Assembly: GCA_002350525.1 (NCBI GenBank)
Contig: DEFA01000036.1
Coordinates: forward strand, 158,542 to 200,701
Source: Lachnospiraceae bacterium UBA2864
GTDB taxonomy: Bacteria; Bacillota; Clostridia; Lachnospirales; Lachnospiraceae
Reading direction: 5' to 3'
DNA length: 42,160 nt
The position numbers were made by a program, and so were the translations under genes. Below are positions 25,584 to 33,907 of this stretch, piece by piece (positions within the stretch are counted from its first letter, which is position 1; each line of letters starts with the position of its first letter). A model generated the notes under the pieces. That model saw only the letters and a program-made list of their open reading frames with translations. It had not been told where the DNA came from and made no database searches.

Positions 25584-25635
25584 TGGTTCTTATAGATAAT
25601 GCAATACCTTTTTAAGATCCATAGATAGAACTAAG

Positions 25636-25653
25636 TATGTCATTTAAGACATA
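25636..25653 (+). promoter_or_regulatory. Inverted repeat before the LytTR-type regulator gene
   Basis: TATGTC at 25636-25641 and GACATA at 25648-25653 flank ATTTAA, a few bases before the ribosome binding site. It could be an autoregulatory site or a small leader hairpin. No clear promoter was identified nearby. Confidence 0.3.
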
Positions 25654-25673
25654 TACTCTTTGGAGGAGATTCT

Positions 25674-26420
25674 ATGATATTGATTTTTGAAAGTGATTAC
25701 GAAGTATCTAAAAGACTGGAATCAGCCGCAAAAATCGCATGTCCGAGGGATAAAGTTGTTATATGTCATAATCATAAAGATGCAGTTTATGCAGCGATGG
25801 AGGAAGAAGTTGATATTTTTGTCGTAGATATAGAAGGTAATTCCAAAAACGATGGTATATTACTCGGGATTGAATATGTAAAGAGGTTAAGAATGACTGA
25901 AACCTATCGATTTACGGATGTTTTTTTAGTGGTTGAACCCGGTGATGTAGGGAGTTTTTTGTTTCCCGATATTATAATATCCGGTTTTATATATAAGCCT
26001 GTCGATCTTGATAGTACTGCTGTTCAGCTGTTATACGTTTACAAAAGATTAAAGCATTGGTCAGATAAATATTTTGATAAGAAGAAATCCATATTTTATA
26101 AAAAGAGAAATCGTATCGAAGTGATTATGATCAGTGATGTCGTATGGACCGAAAAGCATGAAAGAGAATATATCATAAAGACAAGATTTACAGAGAGAAG
26201 ATATGATGTAAGGGCTTCCGAGTGTTTTGTTAAGAAGTTCGAAAACTCCGGTTTTATAAAGATTAATCAGAGTGATTCGATAAATCCTGATTATCTTGTC
26301 GGGTTTGATTATTATAATGTTTATCTTTACGGTTTCGAGGAGGGAAGGAGACTTGGCGATATCGGAAGAGAAGGATTAAAGAGACTTTTTAAATATGTAA
26401 ATCAGGATAAGATTGAATAA
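25674..26420 (+). CDS. Atypical response regulator with LytTR-like DNA-binding domain
   Basis: A 248-residue protein. Residues 1-120 look like a receiver: MILIFESD gives acidic residues at 6 and 8, D52 in FVVDIEG is the likely phosphoacceptor, and K108 lies in IYKP. The usual Thr/Ser after the fourth strand is missing (VFLVVEPG), so phosphorylation control may be altered. From about 140 the sequence resembles a LytTR domain (IEVIMISDVVWTEKHEREY, then SGFIKINQSDSINPDYLVG), though divergent. The ATG at 25674 follows GGAGGAG. No kinase gene is adjacent; it stands alone between the wall-synthesis gene and pyrF. The target genes are unknown. Confidence 0.7.
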   Translation: MILIFESDYEVSKRLESAAKIACPRDKVVICHNHKDAVYAAMEEEVDIFVVDIEGNSKNDGILLGIEYVKRLRMTETYRFTDVFLVVEPGDVGSFLFPDIIISGFIYKPVDLDSTAVQLLYVYKRLKHWSDKYFDKKKSIFYKKRNRIEVIMISDVVWTEKHEREYIIKTRFTERRYDVRASECFVKKFENSGFIKINQSDSINPDYLVGFDYYNVYLYGFEEGRRLGDIGREGLKRLFKYVNQDKIE

Positions 26421-26441
26421 GGTTTATTTATTTGTTAGAAT
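26413..26441 (+). promoter_or_regulatory. Promoter of the pyrF-pyrK-pyrD genes
   Basis: TTGAAT at 26413-26418 and TAGAAT at 26436-26441 have a 17-base spacer. The -35 overlaps the last codons of the preceding regulator gene. The leader is about 48 bases, too short for a PyrR-type attenuator. Confidence 0.5.
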
Positions 26442-26496
26442 AGTTAAGATATACGGTCCGGAAAACGGATACAAAAATATTGAAAGAGGTAATGAC

Positions 26497-27417
26497 ATGA
26501 TATCAAAGCTTATAACCGAGATTAAAAAGAAGAACGCACCTGTAGTTGTAGGACTTGATCCGCAGCTTTCATTTCTTCCTAAGTTCCTTCTTGATAAAGC
26601 AATTGCCGGGAAGGGTGAATCTTTGGAAGCGGTAAGTGATGCTATTTATGAATATAACAAGGGTCTTATAGATGCGACTTATGAACTTATCCCAGCTGTA
26701 AAGCCACAGATTGCAATGTATGAGCAGTTTGGTATATCAGGTGTTGAAGCGTTTAAGAAGACAGTCGATTATGCACATGAGAAAGGTCTCATAGTTATAG
26801 GTGATATCAAAAGAGGAGATATCGGATCAACTTCGGAAGCATATGCTATCGGACATATCGGTACGGTTACAGTCGGAGATAAAACATTTGCTCCGTTTGA
26901 CGAGGATATAGTTACTGTAAATCCGTATCTCGGATCGGACGGTGTAAAGCCTTTTATAGATGTATGCAACAAATGCGATAAAGGTATATTTGTACTTGTA
27001 AAAACATCCAATCCATCTTCCGGAGAATTCCAGGATAAGTCGATCGGAGATAAGACTCTTTATGAAGAAGTTGCAGATACGGTTGCTGCATGGGGTGAAA
27101 GCTCCATGGACGGAGATTACAGTAATGTAGGTGCAGTAGTGGGTGCAACATATCCTGAAATGGGTGTTGAACTTCGCCGCCGTATGCCTAAATCCTATAT
27201 ACTCGTTCCGGGTTACGGTGCACAGGGCGGAAAGGGAAGTGACCTTAAAGGTTTCTTCAATACTGACGGTCTTGGAGCAATTGTTAATTCTTCAAGAGGT
27301 ATTATCGCGGCATATAAGAACGAGAAGTATGCTTCGTTTGGTGAAGAAGGATTTGCCGATGCCGCACGTCAGGCTACTATCGATATGATCAAAGATATTA
27401 CAGAGGCTATAGGTTAA
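26497..27417 (+). CDS. pyrF: Orotidine-5'-phosphate decarboxylase, long (type 2) form
   Basis: Converts OMP to UMP, the last step of de novo pyrimidine synthesis. The 306 residues are typical of the longer subfamily. GLDPQLSFLP lies near residue 19 and the catalytic DIKRGD motif gives D103, K105 and D108. VVGATYPEMG and LVPGYGAQGG are phosphate-site signatures. The ATG at 26497 has AGAGGT at 26485-26490; an in-frame start at 26413 would overlap the previous gene. pyrK follows 44 bases after the stop. Confidence 0.95.
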   Translation: MISKLITEIKKKNAPVVVGLDPQLSFLPKFLLDKAIAGKGESLEAVSDAIYEYNKGLIDATYELIPAVKPQIAMYEQFGISGVEAFKKTVDYAHEKGLIVIGDIKRGDIGSTSEAYAIGHIGTVTVGDKTFAPFDEDIVTVNPYLGSDGVKPFIDVCNKCDKGIFVLVKTSNPSSGEFQDKSIGDKTLYEEVADTVAAWGESSMDGDYSNVGAVVGATYPEMGVELRRRMPKSYILVPGYGAQGGKGSDLKGFFNTDGLGAIVNSSRGIIAAYKNEKYASFGEEGFADAARQATIDMIKDITEAIG

Positions 27418-27461
27418 ATTACTTAAGATAAAGCGTAATATTATAAAAACAGAGGATGAAA

Positions 27462-28238
27462 ATGGATAAATACAGTTATCTGGTTGAAAGCCAGGAAATG
27501 TTAACAGATGATATATACAGTATGTGGGTAAAAGCTCCTGAACTTGTTAAGGATGCTCATTCCGGACAGTTTGTTTCGGTGTATTCAAAGGATAAGTCCA
27601 GACTGCTTCCGAGACCTATCAGTATATGCGATCTTGACAAGGAAAAAGGACTTTTAAGACTTGTTTATAGAATAGTAGGTGCAGGAACGCTTGAATTCAG
27701 CACCTTTTCAGGCGGTGACACCGTAGATATTCTCGGACCCCTCGGTAACGGATATGATCTGAATGCTGAGAAACCTATCCTTCTCGGAGGAGGTATAGGA
27801 ATCCCTCCTATGCTCAGACTGGCTAGAGAATTAAGAGATAAGGGTGTATCAAAGGAAAATCTCTCGGTTATACTAGGGTTTAGAGACAGTTCATTTCTGC
27901 TTAAGGAATTTGAAGATATAGCATCAGTTTATGTTACAAGCGATAACGGTGCTGTCGGAATAAAGGGGAATGTTATCGACGGAATCAGGGAATATGATGT
28001 TTCCGGTGATATGATTTTTTCCTGCGGACCGACTCCTATGCTCCGTGCCGTAAAAGCATACAGCGAAGAGAAGGGGATAGCTGCACAGCTTTCACTCGAA
28101 GAGAAAATGGCTTGCGGCGTCGGTGCCTGTCTTGCCTGTGTATGTGAATCAAAGGATGTTGATGATCATTCTAAGGTTCATAATAAGCGTATATGTAAAG
28201 ACGGTCCCGTATTCTATGCTGAGGAGGTGGTTCTGTAA
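27462..28238 (+). CDS. pyrK: Dihydroorotate dehydrogenase electron transfer subunit
   Basis: FAD and [2Fe-2S] subunit that passes electrons from dihydroorotate oxidation to NAD+. The 258 residues include the FAD-binding RPISICD motif, GGGIGIPPMLRLA for nucleotide binding and the iron-sulfur ligands C218, C223, C226 and C245. Two ATGs are close: 27456 directly abuts the AGAGG site, so the one at 27462 is preferred. Its stop overlaps the pyrD start by one base (TAATG), showing translational coupling. Confidence 0.95.
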   Translation: MDKYSYLVESQEMLTDDIYSMWVKAPELVKDAHSGQFVSVYSKDKSRLLPRPISICDLDKEKGLLRLVYRIVGAGTLEFSTFSGGDTVDILGPLGNGYDLNAEKPILLGGGIGIPPMLRLARELRDKGVSKENLSVILGFRDSSFLLKEFEDIASVYVTSDNGAVGIKGNVIDGIREYDVSGDMIFSCGPTPMLRAVKAYSEEKGIAAQLSLEEKMACGVGACLACVCESKDVDDHSKVHNKRICKDGPVFYAEEVVL

Positions 28239-29140
28239 TGAATATGTCAGTTGATATTTGCGGTGTACACCTTAAGAATCCTGTGACTGTAGCATCCGGA
28301 ACTTTCGGTTCCGGCATGGAATATGATGAATTTTTTGATATTTCAAAACTCGGTGCCGTGACCACAAAAGGTGTTGCAAATGTTCCGTGGCCGGGGAATC
28401 CGACTCCGAGAATAGCGGAGACTGCCGGAGGGATGATGAATGCCATCGGCCTTCAGAATCCGGGAATCGATACATTTATAGAAAGAGACCTCGTATTTCT
28501 TGAGAAGAAAGATACAAAGGTTATCGTAAATGTATGCGGTCATTCGGAAGCCGAATATATTGAAGTTGTTGAGAGACTTGCGGATGAGACAGGTGTAGAT
28601 CTTCTTGAGATAAATGTATCCTGTCCGAATGTAAAGGAAGGCGGAATTGCTTTCGGAGTCGATCCGTCCGCTCTTTTCCATATCACTTCCGAGATTAAGA
28701 AAAAGGCTAAGCAGCCGGTTATAATGAAGCTCAGTCCGAATGTTACCGATATAACTGAGATGGCAAGAGCTGCCGTATCGGGTGGTGCTGATGCACTTTC
28801 TCTTATCAATACTCTTACCGGTATGAAGATTGATATTAACAGAAGATGCTTTGCGATAAAGAATACGACAGGAGGATTGTCAGGTCCTGCAGTTAAGCCC
28901 GTAGCACTCAGAATGGTATACCAGGTATGTCATGCTGTGGATGTACCGGTTATAGGTATGGGCGGTATCGCATCGGCCGAGGATGCACTTGAGTTCATTA
29001 TGGCGGGTGCAACCTGTGTTGCTGTTGGAACGGCTAATTTCCATGATCCTTATACCACAGTTAAGGTTATCGATGGTATTGAGGATTTCATGAAGAAGAA
29101 TAATATATCCGATCTGTCAGAAATCAGAAAGTGTCTCTAG
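28238..29140 (+). CDS. pyrD: Dihydroorotate dehydrogenase, catalytic subunit (type 1B)
   Basis: Oxidises dihydroorotate to orotate with FMN; in the 1B class it works as a heterotetramer with PyrK. The 300 residues match. NVSCPNVKEGG carries the catalytic base C129, MKLSPNVTD and INTLTGMKID are substrate-site segments, and GMGGIASAEDALEF is the FMN phosphate site. It overlaps pyrK by one base. pyrE, pyrB and pyrC are not in the window. Confidence 0.96.
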   Translation: MNMSVDICGVHLKNPVTVASGTFGSGMEYDEFFDISKLGAVTTKGVANVPWPGNPTPRIAETAGGMMNAIGLQNPGIDTFIERDLVFLEKKDTKVIVNVCGHSEAEYIEVVERLADETGVDLLEINVSCPNVKEGGIAFGVDPSALFHITSEIKKKAKQPVIMKLSPNVTDITEMARAAVSGGADALSLINTLTGMKIDINRRCFAIKNTTGGLSGPAVKPVALRMVYQVCHAVDVPVIGMGGIASAEDALEFIMAGATCVAVGTANFHDPYTTVKVIDGIEDFMKKNNISDLSEIRKCL

Positions 29141-29150
29141 AGGATTATAA

Positions 29151-29471
29151 ATGAGAAGATATAATAAAAATTTCCGATTTGCGGATGAGATTGTATCGAA
29201 AGATGCAATAATATCCGCAATACTCGGATTTATATCGATTATTGCAACTATCATAACCGTGATCTATGTTGTTTCCGTGAAAGGAATGGCCGATTCAAAA
29301 GTCGGTGCGGTGCTTCTAGCATCTTTACTTTCCGGAATAACGGGTTTGGTATTTGCAATATTTACAATCAGAAGTAATGAGGGATCGTCAAGAAGCAGAA
29401 GAGTCGTTCTTACGATCAATATAATTGCTATCGTATTGATAGCAGGTATATGGGCTTGCAGAGTATTTTGA
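29151..29471 (+). CDS. Small three-pass membrane protein, DUF6142-like
   Basis: A 106-residue protein with three hydrophobic segments at about 21-43, 52-72 and 86-104, a basic N-terminus and a basic loop (RSNEGSSRSRR) before the last segment. The layout recalls DUF6142, a small Clostridia membrane family of unknown function, but this is from memory and uncertain. The ATG at 29151 has GAGGA upstream and lies 10 bases after pyrD. The next gene starts 24 bases after the stop, so it is probably co-transcribed. Confidence 0.7.
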   Translation: MRRYNKNFRFADEIVSKDAIISAILGFISIIATIITVIYVVSVKGMADSKVGAVLLASLLSGITGLVFAIFTIRSNEGSSRSRRVVLTINIIAIVLIAGIWACRVF

Positions 29472-29495
29472 CATTATTATATATGAGGAGAATGT

Positions 29496-31556
29496 ATGGG
29501 AAAGGCATTAACAGAATCAGAAATTGAAAGATATGAGCTTGCAAGAGAACGCATCAGAGAAATATCAGAGGATTCCGATATAGCATTTAAGGAGTTCTCT
29601 GACTTTTTTATGCAGACATCGGGGCAGATAACATATGTGCTGGATCTTATGGATGAGATGAAGCAGAAGGACTATTTCAGGAAGTCTATAAGTGACCTTC
29701 TCGAAGATAACAGATTACTGTTTTCACAGGTTCTTCCGGAGTACTATGAGGAAAGCTTCACCAATCCCGATTATGCTGAAAAAAAACTCGGTATATACGG
29801 TAAGTTACTGTGTTTTGTTGCGGCAGAGCTGGTATATCTTCCGCATCTTATAATAGACGGAAATGTATATAATGTTCTTGTTCTGCTGGAACTGTTTCTT
29901 GAACTTTACAGCATGTTTTCGGATGAAGAAAAACCTACTATAAGATCGGTAGAAGAAGCGGTATTTTATTATGCATTCGATTATGTGGGTGAGTTCACTC
30001 ATGACAGGATGGAAGAGACTCTCATTCCTTCCGAAAATGCCGCATATAAGTTAATAATGAACAGTGATCTTTACATTCCGAAATATCTTTTCGGATACGG
30101 AGAATATATTACGAGAAATGAGATAACGTTGTCGCAGTACCTGACCAGCTTCAGCGATGCGGAGATAGACAGAATGGCTGAAGTATTCACACAGGGCTTC
30201 AGAACGGGATTTGATGTAAACTGTGTGGATTTTACCGGAAAAAAATCCGTAAATATAAGGTATCATGTCGGTGAAGAAAGAATAGTCAGAAGTGCCATAA
30301 AACAGTTCGAAAAAATGGGACTTAAGCCTATCCTCAGCAGATATGCGGTAAACCGAATATCGAGACGCGGTGTGGTAAAAGCCGGATTTGAATCGACTTC
30401 ACCGAATCAGCAATTTGAATATGATCACAGAATGGACGAAGCTCTTTTCCTGGACGGAAGATACTCCGATAAGAAGGTGAATTCGGCTAGAACTGTATAT
30501 GAAGAGTTTAAAGTACAGGCTCGCGAATATGCAGGCCCTGCTGTTATAGAAAGCTTCGGAGAGGAGCTGTTTGATCCGAAGGCTAAGGACAGTGTGGTAC
30601 GTCTGAGTGATGAACAGCAGGCACTGTCTGTTGATATGAACAGAAAACTCTCGCAGATTTCCAATGAATATATACCGGGTGATGCATATTCCTTTACCAT
30701 AATCGCATTTCCGGTTCCTGATATCGGAGATAAGTTTGAGGAGATATTCAGTGCAACTATGGAACTGAATACCCTTGATAACGATAAATACAGACGTATA
30801 CAGCAGACTATTATAGATACTCTTGATACTGCTGAATATGTGACTGTACGGGGAGCCGGAAACAATAAGACGGATATGCACGTTACTATGAGACATCTTG
30901 CGGATCCTGAAAAGGAAACACAGTTTGAGAACTGCGTTGCTGATGTAAATATTCCGGTTGGAGAGGTATTTACTTCTCCTGTATTAAAGGGAACCGAAGG
31001 CGTGCTTAATGTAAGTTCCGCTTACCTTAACGGATATTTCTTTAAGAACATAAGTCTTACCTTTAAGGATGGTGTCATAACTGATTATTCCTGTGATAAT
31101 TATCCGGATGAAGAGGACGGAAGAAAATATATAAGAGAGAATATACTCTTTAATCATGAGACGCTTCCTATAGGAGAGTTTGCCATAGGAACCAATACTA
31201 CCGCATATATGATGGCCGGTAAGTATGATATTTTGGCAAAACTTCCTATCCTTATAGTAGAGAAGACCGGACCGCATTTTGCAGTGGGTGACACATGTTA
31301 CAGTCATGCTGAGGATAAAAAGGTTTATAATCCGGATGGTAAAGAGATAGTATCAAGGGAAAATGATTTTTCACTGCTTCGTAATACGGAGCCTGAGAAG
31401 GCATATTTTAACTGTCATACTGATATAACCATCCCTTATAATGAATTGGAAAGCATAGTTGCTCACTATAAGGATGGTTCCGAAATTGATATAATAAGAG
31501 ACGGAAGATTTGTTCTGGCAGGAACGGAAGAATTGAATGAGGCATTCGATAAGTGA
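29496..31556 (+). CDS. M29-type metallo-aminopeptidase with N-terminal extension
   Basis: The last ~280 residues resemble AmpS/aminopeptidase II (M29). Five candidate metal ligands are in order: E490 in VGEVFTSP, E561 in IGEFAIGTN, H594 in GPHFAVGD, and H641 and D643 in CHTDI. TEGVLNVSS and DGVITDY are also family-like. M29 enzymes are normally about 410 residues, whereas this one has 686. Roughly the first 220 are a helical region rich in Glu, Leu and Tyr that I do not recognise. No signal peptide is seen, so it is probably cytoplasmic. The ATG at 29496 follows GAGGAG. Likely role: release of N-terminal amino acids from peptides. Confidence 0.75.
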   Translation: MGKALTESEIERYELARERIREISEDSDIAFKEFSDFFMQTSGQITYVLDLMDEMKQKDYFRKSISDLLEDNRLLFSQVLPEYYEESFTNPDYAEKKLGIYGKLLCFVAAELVYLPHLIIDGNVYNVLVLLELFLELYSMFSDEEKPTIRSVEEAVFYYAFDYVGEFTHDRMEETLIPSENAAYKLIMNSDLYIPKYLFGYGEYITRNEITLSQYLTSFSDAEIDRMAEVFTQGFRTGFDVNCVDFTGKKSVNIRYHVGEERIVRSAIKQFEKMGLKPILSRYAVNRISRRGVVKAGFESTSPNQQFEYDHRMDEALFLDGRYSDKKVNSARTVYEEFKVQAREYAGPAVIESFGEELFDPKAKDSVVRLSDEQQALSVDMNRKLSQISNEYIPGDAYSFTIIAFPVPDIGDKFEEIFSATMELNTLDNDKYRRIQQTIIDTLDTAEYVTVRGAGNNKTDMHVTMRHLADPEKETQFENCVADVNIPVGEVFTSPVLKGTEGVLNVSSAYLNGYFFKNISLTFKDGVITDYSCDNYPDEEDGRKYIRENILFNHETLPIGEFAIGTNTTAYMMAGKYDILAKLPILIVEKTGPHFAVGDTCYSHAEDKKVYNPDGKEIVSRENDFSLLRNTEPEKAYFNCHTDITIPYNELESIVAHYKDGSEIDIIRDGRFVLAGTEELNEAFDK

Positions 31557-31639
31557 TTTACGAATCACGGCTGATGTTAAATATATAGACAGATTTTAAA
31601 CGACAGGAAAATAGAGAAGGACATAATGGGGGTGACAGC

Positions 31640-32962
31640 ATGAGAATGTATGATATTATCGACAAGAAGAAACGAGGGGGAACTCTTACCAAAGAAGAGA
31701 TAGAATTCTTTGTACAGGGCTATGTAGACGGTTCGATTCCGGATTATCAGGCATCGGCTTTAATGATGGCCATATGGTATGAGGGAATGAATAAAGAGGA
31801 GACCACGAATCTTACGCTTGCCATGGCTTCCAGCGGAGATATGATAGATCTTTCCGAGATACCTGGCGTAAAAGTTGATAAACATTCAACGGGCGGTATA
31901 GGAGATAAGACGACTCTTATAATTGGTCCAATTCTTGCGTCTCTCGGTGCAAAGGTTGTAAAGATGAGCGGACGCGGACTCGGAGCGACCGGTGGCACGA
32001 TCGACAAGCTTGACAGTATACCCGGATTTTCTTCTGAGAGAACAGATGATGAGTTTATCCGTCAGGTAATGGAAATAGGTTTGGTAGATGCTGCACAGTC
32101 GGGAAATCTGGTACCGGCAGATAAGAAAATGTATGCTCTGAGAGATGTTACAGCAACGGTAGACAGTATTCCGCTTATAGCATCAAGTATCATGAGTAAG
32201 AAACTCGCATCCGGAGCAGACGTAATTGTGCTCGATGTAAAATGCGGAACCGGTGCATTTATGAAGGATTACGAGAGTGCAAAGCTTCTTGCGGATACAA
32301 TGACTGATATAGGCCGGATGAGCGGACGTAAGGTTTATGCATTTATAACAGACATGAATGAGCCACTCGGACGTACGGTCGGAAACAGCCTCGAAGTTCT
32401 CGAAGCTGTCGAAGTTCTTCGCGGGAACGGTGAAGAAAGACTGACAGAGCTTTGCATGGAACTTTCAAAATGCCTTCTTATAATGTCCGATGTTATGGGA
32501 TGCGGAGATTATAGGAATGAGGGCCTTCGAGATAAGGCTGAGAAGATGATACAGGAAGCGATAGTGAGTGGTGCTGCTCTTACAAAATTCAGGGAATTTG
32601 TAAAAGCCCAGGGAGGAGACGACAGCTTTGTCGATGATCCTCTGAAATTAAAACAGCCGCTTTATTCATTTGATGTCAGAGCTCGTGAATCCGGATATCT
32701 TGCATCCTGCGATGCATCCGAAGTCGGGAATGTATCGTGTATACTCGGTGCGGGAAGAATTACAAAAGAAGATAAGATCGACAGTTCTGCAGGAATCAGA
32801 ATATATAAGAAGATCGGTGATCATGTCGAAGCCGGAGAAAGAATAGCAACTCTTTATACCGATAAAGAGGATATCCTGGATGAGGCAGCGAAGAGATTCC
32901 TGGATGCATATCAGTTGTCTCAAAATAATATTATTAATCGCCCTGTAATCTATAATTTATAA
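31640..32962 (+). CDS. pdp: Pyrimidine-nucleoside phosphorylase
   Basis: Phosphorolyses uridine and thymidine to base and (deoxy)ribose 1-phosphate. The 440 residues match the thymidine/pyrimidine phosphorylase family. The phosphate-binding KHSTGGIGDKTT lies at 81-92 and the signature SGRGLGATGGTIDKL at 110-123. DVKCGTGAFMKD is the substrate-site lysine region, and the C-terminal alpha/beta domain ends near 430. The ATG at 31640 follows GGGGGTGA. It is downstream of the de novo genes pyrF, pyrK and pyrD, so synthesis and salvage of pyrimidines are near each other. A weak CATCC/GGATG hairpin follows at 32969-32982. The choice of pdp over deoA rests on Firmicutes context. Confidence 0.93.
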   Translation: MRMYDIIDKKKRGGTLTKEEIEFFVQGYVDGSIPDYQASALMMAIWYEGMNKEETTNLTLAMASSGDMIDLSEIPGVKVDKHSTGGIGDKTTLIIGPILASLGAKVVKMSGRGLGATGGTIDKLDSIPGFSSERTDDEFIRQVMEIGLVDAAQSGNLVPADKKMYALRDVTATVDSIPLIASSIMSKKLASGADVIVLDVKCGTGAFMKDYESAKLLADTMTDIGRMSGRKVYAFITDMNEPLGRTVGNSLEVLEAVEVLRGNGEERLTELCMELSKCLLIMSDVMGCGDYRNEGLRDKAEKMIQEAIVSGAALTKFREFVKAQGGDDSFVDDPLKLKQPLYSFDVRARESGYLASCDASEVGNVSCILGAGRITKEDKIDSSAGIRIYKKIGDHVEAGERIATLYTDKEDILDEAAKRFLDAYQLSQNNIINRPVIYNL

Positions 32963-32982
32963 AATTTTCATCCATTCGGATG

Positions 32983-33029
32983 ACAAATTTAATTTGTATA
33001 ATTTGTCTCTATAGGATATAATAATTTGT
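32983..33029 (+). promoter_or_regulatory. Operator-like repeats at the pspA promoter
   Basis: ACAAATTTAATTTGT at 32983-32997 is a perfect 15-base palindrome overlapping the -35. AATTTGT recurs at 33000-33006 and 33023-33029, giving three direct copies across the promoter. GACAAATT at 32982-32989 is also the complement of AATTTGTC at 33000-33007. AT-rich DNA makes chance matches easier, but the perfect symmetry and placement are notable. Confidence 0.45.
32994..33022 (+). promoter_or_regulatory. Promoter of pspA
   Basis: TTGTAT at 32994-32999 and consensus TATAAT at 33017-33022, 17 bases apart. The leader is about 50 bases. No sigma-54 type -24/-12 promoter is present, unlike proteobacterial psp operons. 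Confidence 0.7.
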
Positions 33030-33077
33030 GGATTTAACTTCCTGGTGAAGGAGTATATTTAAGGAGGATTTTTGTAT

Positions 33078-33770
33078 ATGGGAATCATATCAAGATTTAA
33101 AGACATTATGTCATCAAACATTAACGCACTTCTCGATAAGGCTGAAGATCCTGAGAAGATGATTGATCAGACAATGAGAAATCTCAACAAGGATCTTGCA
33201 AAGGTTCGTGAAGAGACCGCTTCTGTTATGGCTGATGAGAATAAAGCAAAGAGACAGCTCGATGAGGTTACTGCTGAAGTTAATAAGATGCAGGGCTATG
33301 CTGAGAAGGCTGTACTTGCAGGTAATGATGCCGATGCAGCTAAGTTCCTTCAGGAGAAGGCAAAGCTTCAGGCTAAGCAGGCAAGTTTTCAGAAGACATA
33401 TGAGGCAGCTGCGGCTAACTCTATGAAGATGCGTCAGATGCATGATAAGCTTATAAATGATATATCAGAACTTGAGTCCAGAAGAGATGCTATCAAGGCT
33501 AAGATCCGTGTTGCTAAGGCACAGCAGGATATCAACAAGATTACATCTACTGTTACGGATTCTTCATCTAGTATCGCTGCTTTCCAGAGAATGGAAGACA
33601 GAGCAGATGCTATGCTTGACAGAGCAGAAGCAGAGGCACAGCTTAATTACTCTGTTTCAGCAAATGAAGTAGATAATCTTGCTTCTAAGTATGATGCTGC
33701 TCCTGATGCAGGTGTAGCTAATGAACTTGCTGCTCTTAAGGCTAAGCTTGGTGTTACTTCTGCTGAATAA
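33078..33770 (+). CDS. pspA: PspA/IM30 family membrane-stress protein
   Basis: Peripheral membrane protein of the ESCRT-III-like PspA/Vipp1 family that oligomerises on damaged or stressed membranes. The 230 residues start with the amphipathic helix MGIISRFKDIMSSN and continue as long coiled-coil helices. EDPEKMIDQTMRNL is a conserved family segment. The ATG at 33078 has AAGGAGG at 33061-33067; a TTG at 33072 is too close to that site. It has its own promoter and terminator, and no psp-type regulators or partners are adjacent. Clean codon use and the strong signals suggest high expression. Confidence 0.95.
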   Translation: MGIISRFKDIMSSNINALLDKAEDPEKMIDQTMRNLNKDLAKVREETASVMADENKAKRQLDEVTAEVNKMQGYAEKAVLAGNDADAAKFLQEKAKLQAKQASFQKTYEAAAANSMKMRQMHDKLINDISELESRRDAIKAKIRVAKAQQDINKITSTVTDSSSSIAAFQRMEDRADAMLDRAEAEAQLNYSVSANEVDNLASKYDAAPDAGVANELAALKAKLGVTSAE

Positions 33771-33803
33771 TACCGAATTCTTTGATTTTAAGAGAATCAT
33801 ACT

Positions 33804-33846
33804 GAGGCCTGTCCGTAAGTTACGGGTAGGTCTCTTGTTATTTTTG
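33804..33846 (+). terminator. Terminator of pspA
   Basis: GAGGCCTGTCCGTAA pairs with TTACGGGTAGGTCTC with G-U pairs and a short loop, ending at 33834 and followed by TTGTTATTTTTG. Confidence 0.85.
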
Positions 33847-33907
33847 CCTTACAGCAAATAAATATAAGTTGTAGGAGCTAACTAATATAAAATTGTAGGA
33901 TGAGTTT

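Noticed and set aside
26442..26496. PyrR attenuator or pyrimidine riboswitch before pyrF
   Set aside because: The leader is only about 48 bases and shows no anti-terminator/terminator pair.
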